The notes beneath the pieces were generated by a model, which ran no database searches, was not told the DNA's origin, and saw nothing but the letters and a program-made list of their open reading frames with translations. From positions 11,181-20,585 of the forward strand of contig DCGL01000056.1 in assembly GCA_002314565.1 (NCBI GenBank): DNA of 9,405 nt. The letters run 5' to 3'. This document shows positions 4,316 through 9,405 of this stretch, piece by piece. Source of the DNA: Clostridiales bacterium UBA1779 (GTDB lineage: Bacteria; Bacillota; Clostridia; Oscillospirales; CAG-272). Position 1 is the stretch's first letter. The number at the start of each line of letters is the position of its first letter. The position numbers were made by a program, and so were the translations under genes.

Positions 4316-6652
4316 TTACTGTGCTCCCCCCGAATTCAGATTCTGCAGTCTTCGGCAGAGTCCCGTGTATCTCACGGCCGGCTTTGCGTTTGAGACCATA
4401 TCTTCGAGTATCGACGTCATGCCGACCACGACAACCCGCTGCCTTGCCCTGGTCACTGCCGTATACAGCAGATTCCGGGTTCTCAGCATCGGGGGTATTG
4501 AGCCGAGCGGAATCACGACTATCGGATATTCGCTTCCCTGACTCTTGTGCACCGTTATGGCATATGCAGGTTCAAGATCGCCGAGGTCAGAGAAGGAGTA
4601 CACCACTCTTCGTCCGTCGAAATCCATATCCATATACTCACCGGGAATATCAATATTCAGAATTGTTCCGATATCACCGTTGAATATTCCCTGGCCGGAG
4701 CGCGTTCCCAACCTCCATTCAAGCAGATAATTATTTCTCACCTGCATAACCTTGTCACCGTTCCTGAAGACGGTGTCACCGCGTTTCCATTCCTTTTTCC
4801 CGGGAGCCGCCGGATTCATCAGATTCTGCAGAAGCGAATTGAGCTGTTCGGTTCCGGATTGACCTTTTCTCGACGGAACGATAACCTGAACGGCAGTGTC
4901 ACCGTAGGCAGCCGGCAGACGTTTTGAACACAAATCGGCCACGAGAGCGGCAATATCCCGGTCATTTTCACGCCGCAGGAAAAAGAAATCCCTGTCGTGA
5001 GAATCAAGAACCGGCATTTCACCGCGGTTTATTGCGTGTGCGTTCGTTACGATAAGTGAGCTTTCAGCCTGTCTGAAAATATGGCTGAGCGTAACGACCG
5101 GAAGGGTGCCCGACGAGAGAAGGTCGGACAGAACGTTTCCGGGTCCCACTGAGGGAAGCTGATCTCTGTCACCGATGAAAATAAGTCTCGCTCCGGGTCT
5201 TACTGCCCGCAGCAATGAAGCTGTCAGAGCCGTATCCATCATAGACACTTCATCAATTATCACGGCATCCTCTTCAAGCAGATTCTTCTCGTTTCTCTTG
5301 AAGCTCAGGCGCTCCGAAGCTTTTTTTTCCGAGTTTTCGGTCCCGTCATATTCGACCTCAAGCAGACGGTGGACGGTTTTGGCCTCCCTGCCCGTTGCCT
5401 CGGTCATACGCTTTGCCGCGCGTCCCGTCGGAGCCGCAAGGGCAAGCTTGAAATTCAGATTTTCAAAAATACCGATAAGTGCGGTGATAACCGTGGTTTT
5501 TCCGGTTCCGGGTCCGCCGGTCAGCAGAAGAACCCCTCGGCTGAGTGCCGATACTATGGCACGTCTCTGGTCGTCGTCGTACGAAATTCCGTTCTGAGCC
5601 TGAGACATACGGATAAAGCCCTCAATATCCGCAAAGTCGAGGGCTGCTCCGCCTCGGTTCAGCGTCAGCAGCTTCATGGCAATGTACTTTTCGTCTTCGT
5701 ACATCTGCCTGTCATATATCATTGCACTCCCGTCCGGCATACGCTCAAGTATCAGCTGCTTTTTCATCAGCAGTTCCTTGACGCTTCCGAGGACGGTATC
5801 GGAATCTGCCTTGAGAATATCACAGGCTGCGCGCACGAGATCGTTATACGGATAGCAGCTGTGACCTTCTCTCACCGTGACCAGCGAAAGCACGTATTTA
5901 ATACCGGATGCAATGCGAAGAGGTGAGGATGTGTCGATTCCGAGCTTCATCCCCATCGCATCGGCCGCCTCGAAAGTGATGCCGTCTATTTCATCAGAAA
6001 GGCGGTAGGGATTGGCTTTCGCAGTCTCTACCGAATTCTTTCCGTATTCACGGTATATTTTCATTGTCAGAGCCGGTCCGAAATATTCGCGGAAAAAGGC
6101 CATAACGGCTCTCATATCCGATTTCGATTTGAACTCCTCAGAGATTTCGCGGGCGCGCTTCAGCGTAATGCCCGGAATCTGTGAGAGCCAGTCGGCTCTG
6201 TTTTCAATAACGTCAGATGTATCCGGACCGAAGGTTTCAACGATTTTTCTGGCCGTTTTCGGTCCTATTCCTTTTATTGCACCCGATGCAAGATATTTTT
6301 CGATGTCAGCGGCTTCAGTCGGAATTTCAGGACGGTATTCAATCACACTCAGCTGTTTGCCGTAGCGCGGATTTACCTCCCATTTTCCGATAAGCGAGAG
6401 CAGATCTCCCTCGTTAATATCCGGCATAATACCGGTTGCCGAAATCAGGCGATCGCTTGCATCAAACGTGATAACCGTATAACCGTTTGACGTGTTTCTG
6501 TAAACTATGCTTTCAACGGTGCCGCGTATGCTTCCGTCGGAAGACATAAGGGCGGCATCCTCCTCGTCGAAATCGGAAAGAAAGCTGTCAACGAGCTTTT
6601 TGGCCTCTTCACGTCCTACGGTTCTGCGGTTCTTTTTCTCCTCTTTTTTCAA
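4316..6652 (-). CDS. recD2: RecD2-type ATP-dependent DNA helicase (SF1B)
   Basis: A helicase of up to 778 residues, the RecD-like type found without RecBC; in Bacillus and Deinococcus RecD2 acts in DNA repair and replication-fork maintenance and moves 5' to 3'. Visible parts in order: N-terminal OB-like segment GTVESIVYRN (44-53), helix-hairpin-helix pairs IKGIGPKTARKI (126-137) and IPGITLKRAREI (159-170), Walker A GGPGTGKT (379-386), APTGRAAKRM (407-416), Walker B IIDEVSMMD (465-473), GDRDQLPSVG (494-503), HIFRQ (524-528) and the C-terminal VHKSQGSEYP (701-710) and LLYTAVTRAR (728-737). The longest frame starts at a TTG that overlaps the metK stop (TTGA) and has only a weak AAGG upstream. 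An ATG at 6547 (residue 36), preceded by GAGGAGG at 11 nt, would start close to the conserved domain. The first 43 residues are highly charged. It sits between metK and comF and is probably under the metK riboswitch. Confidence 0.95.
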   Translation of the reverse strand: MKKEEKKNRRTVGREEAKKLVDSFLSDFDEEDAALMSSDGSIRGTVESIVYRNTSNGYTVITFDASDRLISATGIMPDINEGDLLSLIGKWEVNPRYGKQLSVIEYRPEIPTEAADIEKYLASGAIKGIGPKTARKIVETFGPDTSDVIENRADWLSQIPGITLKRAREISEEFKSKSDMRAVMAFFREYFGPALTMKIYREYGKNSVETAKANPYRLSDEIDGITFEAADAMGMKLGIDTSSPLRIASGIKYVLSLVTVREGHSCYPYNDLVRAACDILKADSDTVLGSVKELLMKKQLILERMPDGSAMIYDRQMYEDEKYIAMKLLTLNRGGAALDFADIEGFIRMSQAQNGISYDDDQRRAIVSALSRGVLLLTGGPGTGKTTVITALIGIFENLNFKLALAAPTGRAAKRMTEATGREAKTVHRLLEVEYDGTENSEKKASERLSFKRNEKNLLEEDAVIIDEVSMMDTALTASLLRAVRPGARLIFIGDRDQLPSVGPGNVLSDLLSSGTLPVVTLSHIFRQAESSLIVTNAHAINRGEMPVLDSHDRDFFFLRRENDRDIAALVADLCSKRLPAAYGDTAVQVIVPSRKGQSGTEQLNSLLQNLMNPAAPGKKEWKRGDTVFRNGDKVMQVRNNYLLEWRLGTRSGQGIFNGDIGTILNIDIPGEYMDMDFDGRRVVYSFSDLGDLEPAYAITVHKSQGSEYPIVVIPLGSIPPMLRTRNLLYTAVTRARQRVVVVGMTSILEDMVSNAKPAVRYTGLCRRLQNLNSGGAQ

Positions 6653-7830
6653 AGGAGTTCAGCCTTGAGAGCCGGAACGAGGTTCAGCTGCTCCCAGGGG
6701 GTGTTCAGATCCTCACGGCCCATATGTCCGTATGCAGCCAGAGCCGAATAAATCGGACGGCGCAGACCGAAATTTGCAATAATTGCAGCAGGGCGCAGAT
6801 CGAAATTGCGTGTCAGAGCTGCGGAAATCTTCTCTTCGGGAACGATGCCGGTTCCGAAGGTGTTCACCGCAACGGATACGGGATGGGCAACACCGATTGC
6901 ATATGCAAGCTGAACCTCGCATCTGTCGGCAAGTCCTGCGGCGACCACGTTCTTTGCAAGATATCTTGCGGCATAGGCTGCAGTTCTGTCAACCTTCGTA
7001 GGATCCTTTCCCGAGAAAGCTCCGCCGCCGTGTCCTGCCATTCCGCCGTAGGTATCGACTATAATCTTTCTTCCGGTAAGGCCGGTATCCCCCATAGGAC
7101 CTCCGATAACGAAACGTCCGGTGGGGTTTATAAAGTACTTGGTATTTTCGTCAAGCAGTTCCCCGGGAATCGTTCTGAGAATGACCTCGCGCTTGATGTC
7201 TTCCCTGATCTGTTCAAGACTTACGCTTTCAGCGTGCTGAGTGGATACGACAACGGCATCGATTCTTACGGGACGGTATCCGTCATATTCAACGGTTACC
7301 TGAGTCTTTCCGTCGGGGCGCAGATAGTCAAGAGTTCCGTTCTTTCTGACTTCCGTAAGTCTTTTTGCAAGCTTGTGAGCCAGTGAAATGGGAAGCGGCA
7401 TAAGCTCGGGCGTTTCGTTGCAGGCAAAACCGAACATCATACCCTGGTCTCCGGCACCCGTATCAAAGCCGTCGTCCTCTTCTCCGTTCTTTGCCTCAAG
7501 TGACCTGTCAACACCGAGTGCAATATCCGGAGACTGTTCGTGAACGCTCGTAATCACCGCACAGCTGTCACAGTCAAAGCCGAATTTAGCTCTGTTGTAA
7601 CCTATTTCTCTTACGGTTTCTCTTGCAATTCTCTGGAAATCGGCATTTCCGCTTGACGTGATTTCACCCATAATTGCAATAAGTCCCGTTGTGCAGAAGG
7701 TCTCGCAGGCAACGCGTGCCATGGGGTCCTGAGATAAAAGATTGTCAAGAATCGCATCTGAGATTTTGTCACAGATTTTATCGGGATGCCCCTCTGTGAC
7801 CGATTCTGAAGTGAATAATCTGCGTGCCAT
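6649..7830 (-). CDS. metK: S-adenosylmethionine synthetase (methionine adenosyltransferase)
   Basis: A 393-residue cytoplasmic enzyme that makes S-adenosylmethionine from methionine and ATP; SAM is the main methyl donor and a precursor of other cofactors. Family signatures are intact: EGHPDK (13-18), the ATP-binding GAGDQG (125-130) and the glycine-rich loop GGGAFSGKDPTKVDR (268-282). The length matches the family. The ATG has AAGGAG 7 nt upstream. The leader carries a complete SAM-I riboswitch with terminator, so expression should fall when SAM is abundant. It is the first gene of a compact run: its TGA overlaps the longest recD2 frame by 3 nt. Confidence 0.98.
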   Translation of the reverse strand: MARRLFTSESVTEGHPDKICDKISDAILDNLLSQDPMARVACETFCTTGLIAIMGEITSSGNADFQRIARETVREIGYNRAKFGFDCDSCAVITSVHEQSPDIALGVDRSLEAKNGEEDDGFDTGAGDQGMMFGFACNETPELMPLPISLAHKLAKRLTEVRKNGTLDYLRPDGKTQVTVEYDGYRPVRIDAVVVSTQHAESVSLEQIREDIKREVILRTIPGELLDENTKYFINPTGRFVIGGPMGDTGLTGRKIIVDTYGGMAGHGGGAFSGKDPTKVDRTAAYAARYLAKNVVAAGLADRCEVQLAYAIGVAHPVSVAVNTFGTGIVPEEKISAALTRNFDLRPAAIIANFGLRRPIYSALAAYGHMGREDLNTPWEQLNLVPALKAELL

Positions 7831-7861
7831 TTGTATACTCCTTGGTTAATAAAAATCGAAA

Positions 7862-7986
7862 TAAAAAAGCCGTCAGGGATACTGACAGCGAAAGGAAATC
7901 ACCTTATCTGTCAGGAATTAGCACCTTGCGTCACACGCAGGTTGCTGCAGCATCACCGGGCCTGTCCCTTCGCTGCTCTTGATAAG
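7862..7986 (-). promoter_or_regulatory. SAM-I (S-box) riboswitch of metK
   Basis: Read on the - strand, the leader contains the S-box core. P1 is CTTATC (7986-7981) paired with GATAAG (7908-7903). P2 is GCAGC/GCTGC with the GGGAC and GGCCC internal elements, then TGATGC and GCAACC. P3 is ACCT-GCG paired with CGC-A-AGGT (one A bulge), and the conserved AAGGTGCTAATTCC follows. Downstream are mutually exclusive antiterminator and terminator helices. This is the standard transcription-attenuating S-box that turns off methionine/SAM genes when SAM binds. It lies directly upstream of metK and, because no terminator or promoter follows metK, probably also governs recD2 and comF. Confidence 0.97.
7863..7889 (-). 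terminator. Expression-platform terminator of the SAM-I riboswitch
   Basis: On the - strand GCTGTCAG (7889-7882) pairs with CTGACGGC (7876-7869) through one G-T wobble, with a 5-nt loop, followed by six T residues (7868-7863). The left arm CTGTCAG can instead pair with the CTGACAG just before the 3' strand of P1 (about 7907-7913), forming the antiterminator. The SAM-bound form keeps P1 intact and frees the terminator. Confidence 0.93.
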
Positions 7987-8001
7987 TGGGCTATTAATTT
8001 T

Positions 8002-8026
8002 CCCTGAAACTGACTCTGTTTCAAGG
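8002..8026 (-). repeat. Hairpin at the 5' end of the metK leader RNA
   Basis: On the - strand CCTTGAAAC (8026-8018) pairs with GTTTCAGGG (8010-8002) through one T-G wobble, with a 7-nt loop. The predicted transcription start is near 8028, so this stem would form within the first bases of the transcript, ahead of the S-box. No U tract follows it. Confidence 0.6.
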
Positions 8027-8034
8027 CGCGATAT

Positions 8035-8063
8035 ATATTATCACATCTTTCTGCCCTTGTCAA
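8035..8063 (-). promoter_or_regulatory. Sigma-A promoter of metK-recD2-comF
   Basis: On the - strand a perfect TTGACA (8063-8058) and TAATAT (8040-8035) are separated by exactly 17 bp, and TG one base before the -10 makes it an extended -10. The predicted start near 8028 gives a leader of about 200 nt containing the S-box. Confidence 0.9.
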
Positions 8064-8074
8064 GGGCAGAAAGA
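8046..8074. repeat. 29-bp perfect palindrome centred on the metK -35 box
   Basis: Arms TCTTTCTGCCCTTG (8046-8059) and CAAGGGCAGAAAGA (8061-8074) are perfect reverse complements around a single central base at 8060. The -35 hexamer occupies 8058-8063, over the centre. Neither strand has a T run after the stem: on + an A run follows, on - ATGTGATAAT follows. A canonical terminator is therefore unlikely and an operator or RNA 3'-end hairpin is more plausible. Confidence 0.85.
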
Positions 8075-8172
8075 AAAAATGCGCTTGTTTTTTCAATATT
8101 TAATCAGTATGTGCACGTCTTTTTCACCGGGATACAGACGCACGGGCGAAAGCCTCAGCATGAGCTGAAAAA

Positions 8173-8676
8173 TCAGGCAAGGAACTTAAATGCCGCAACC
8201 ACTCCGTATGAAGCCAGAGTCATAATTACCCCGGCAATACATACGCCGAGGAAGCAGGACAGAAGCGCTTTCCAGAACTTTTCGCGTATCGTCGCACAGA
8301 CGAGTGAGCCGGTCCAGGCTCCGGTAATCGGAAGCGGAACAGCTACGAACAGACAGACTCCCCAGAAAACGTATTTTTCGATTTTTGCACGGTTCTTTTC
8401 GGCTTTGCGTAAAAGAAAACCGGCAAGCTTCCTGAAGAATCCGATTTTCGAACGGGCCATAAGTCCAATAAGCCAGTTGACACCGAGCAGAATCATGGGA
8501 ACGGGAATCATATTGCCGATTACGGCGAATAAATACGACTGCCACCACGGAAGTCCGAGTGAGGCACCGAGTGGGATGCCGCCTCTGAGTTCAATAATCG
8601 GAATCATTGAGCAGAACAGCACGCACAGCTCACGGCCTACGGTATTTAAGAAAAAATTTTCTATCAGTTCAACCAT
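8173..8676 (-). CDS. Small multi-drug export family membrane protein (COG2426/PF06695 type)
   Basis: A 167-residue integral membrane protein. IPIIELRGGIPLG (25-37) and AVPLPITGAWTGSL (112-125) are the two signature segments of the family named putative small multi-drug export protein, which has re-entrant-loop-like repeats resembling the DedA superfamily. Hydrophobic stretches lie at about 15-38, 45-72, 103-127 and 136-163, separated by a basic loop (about 75-101, rich in K and R). The transported substrate is not established, and the export label should be read as a family name only. The ATG has no close Shine-Dalgarno; GAAAGGT lies 15 nt upstream, further than for other genes here. No clear promoter is visible in the 182-bp gap to the upstream gene, so it may be read through from there. 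Confidence 0.83.
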   Translation of the reverse strand: MVELIENFFLNTVGRELCVLFCSMIPIIELRGGIPLGASLGLPWWQSYLFAVIGNMIPVPMILLGVNWLIGLMARSKIGFFRKLAGFLLRKAEKNRAKIEKYVFWGVCLFVAVPLPITGAWTGSLVCATIREKFWKALLSCFLGVCIAGVIMTLASYGVVAAFKFLA

Positions 8677-8708
8677 TTCAATTTACAGCTTACCTTTCGG
8701 AGCATTTT

Positions 8709-8728
8709 CCGGCAACGGATTCTGCCGG
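8709..8728 (-). repeat. Short hairpin in the leader of the export-family gene
   Basis: CCGGCA (8709-8714) and TGCCGG (8723-8728) form a 6-bp GC-rich stem with an 8-nt loop, about 33 nt upstream of the ATG at 8676 on the - strand. It is not followed by a T run. The rest of 8677-8858 is AT-rich and holds only weak imperfect repeats and poor promoter-like sequences. Confidence 0.4.
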
Positions 8729-8858
8729 GAATCAACCATATACCGAATATAATATGAGTAATATTATTGAGATTTTACTTTCAGCTTAATCTTTCAGAGA
8801 ATAACTTCTGAAATTGTTTTCTGTTATTGTATTCCTGAAAATTTACAGATTCAGACGT

Positions 8859-9405
8859 TCATCTTCTGTACGTTCCCTTCAGAACCGGGGATACACTTTT
8901 GTACACCAAAAAAGTGATTACAGAATCTGCAACACCTTTCAACAGAGTAAACGGAACGTTGAAAATGAGCAGGCATGAAAACAGCCCGTCCATTTCGGGG
9001 ATAAACTTCTGATACATACCGATTATCGTTTCAATCGGCATGATTTTCGCATACATTGGGTAAAGGAGCCAATAGTTTATCGGCAGACTGACAGCTGCCA
9101 TTAGCAGAGTTCCGCAAAGGCAGCCGATGAGAGCAGCTTTGCGCGAAGGCTTTGACCTGTAAACGAAACCGGCCGGAACGACCAAAAAAATGCCGATAAG
9201 GAAATTTGCCAGTTCACCGACGCCGCCCGTCTGACTTGAAATCAGATTTACAAGATTTTTAATCAGACATACCGCTATTCCCTCGACCGGGCCGAAGCAG
9301 AATGCGGCAATCAGAGCCGGAAGCTCTGAAAAATCAAATTTTAAAAATGAAGGAACGAAGGGCAGCGGAAATTCAAGAAACATAAGCAGAACCGATAAAG
9401 CTGCC
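8859..9405 (-). CDS. ribU: ECF transporter S component, RibU-like riboflavin uptake protein (5' end missing)
   Basis: A membrane protein that continues past the right edge of the window. An ATG occurs at 9383, but the frame stays open upstream (AALSVLL visible), and the family starts earlier, so that ATG is probably internal. The diagnostic segment FLKFDFSELPALIAAF, followed by FGPVEG, LIKNLVNLI and GGVGELANFLIG, matches the RibU riboflavin-binding S components of energy-coupling factor transporters, which work with a shared EcfT and two ATPases encoded elsewhere. Several hydrophobic helices follow, and the C-terminus ends KGTYRR. The substrate is inferred from family resemblance only. An FMN riboswitch, common ahead of ribU, would lie outside this window. 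No clear terminator follows the stop codon. Confidence 0.85.
   Translation of the reverse strand, partial: AALSVLLMFLEFPLPFVPSFLKFDFSELPALIAAFCFGPVEGIAVCLIKNLVNLISSQTGGVGELANFLIGIFLVVPAGFVYRSKPSRKAALIGCLCGTLLMAAVSLPINYWLLYPMYAKIMPIETIIGMYQKFIPEMDGLFSCLLIFNVPFTLLKGVADSVITFLVYKSVSPVLKGTYRR

Noticed and set aside
5369..5926. A 185-codon open frame on the + strand opposite recD2
   Set aside because: It lies inside the helicase core (Walker A region on the other strand) and its translation shows no domain.
6724..7386. A 220-codon open frame on the + strand opposite metK
   Set aside because: It is the shadow of a strongly conserved metK; its translation is rich in C, S and G with no family pattern and no start signals.
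8163..8172. TCAGC-TCAT-GCTGA stem near the end of the export-family gene as a terminator
   Set aside because: A 5-bp stem with no following T run; it lies in 8075-8172, where I find no other supported feature.
7979..8752. A 257-codon open frame on the + strand
   Set aside because: It runs antisense through the metK promoter, its palindrome and the export-family gene. It has no recognisable domain and no ribosome binding site, while the - strand gene has clear family motifs.
8792..8840. Nested imperfect repeat (TTTCAG, AATAAC ... GTTATT, CTGAAA) after the ribU-like gene
   Set aside because: The loop is 17 nt, the arms have uneven gaps and no T run follows, so I cannot call it a terminator.

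Overview
This window looks like a chromosomal housekeeping segment from a low-to-mid GC Gram-positive anaerobe, most likely a clostridial gut lineage of the Ruminococcaceae/Oscillospiraceae type. That placement is an inference. It rests on RecD2, ComF, GalU and MntP in Firmicutes-like form, an S-box (SAM-I) riboswitch ahead of metK, a RibU-type ECF S component, AGGAG/GAAAGG ribosome binding sites, occasional TTG start candidates and sigma-A promoters with exact 17-bp spacers. I see no insertion sequence, phage gene, CRISPR array, tRNA or rRNA.

Layout. The first 48 bases are the 3' end of rpsR (ribosomal protein S18) on the + strand. It converges on a bidirectional terminator at about 61-93. 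Everything else is on the - strand. Read in the direction of transcription (right to left), the order is: a RibU-like riboflavin S component that runs off the right edge; a COG2426-type small membrane export protein; a promoter with a large palindrome and a SAM-I riboswitch with its terminator; then metK, recD2 and comF, packed with a 3-base overlap and a 16-bp gap. After that come an mreB with its own promoter, a hairpin/U-tract terminator or attenuator, mntP with its terminator, then a new promoter followed by galU and a dCMP deaminase that ends at the shared terminator.

How the genes work together. The S-box senses S-adenosylmethionine and should switch off transcription of metK when SAM is plentiful. 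Because recD2 and comF follow with no visible terminator or promoter, the DNA helicase and the phosphoribosyltransferase-like protein probably share that control. mreB (cell shape) and mntP (manganese efflux) look linked by readthrough of an intrinsic terminator, because there is almost no room for a promoter between them. galU (UDP-glucose for envelope glycans) and the deaminase (dUMP for thymidylate) form a two-gene unit.

The two gene-free stretches are 7831-8172 (342 bp) and 8677-8858 (182 bp). The first holds the metK leader, riboswitch, 5' hairpin, promoter and palindrome in 7862-8074, and nothing I can identify in 8075-8172. The second holds one short hairpin near the start of the export gene and no convincing promoter. 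The coding content is ordinary. The points that deserve a second look are regulatory: a 14-bp-arm palindrome centred on the metK -35 box, and a 9-bp-arm palindrome exactly framing the mreB -10 box.
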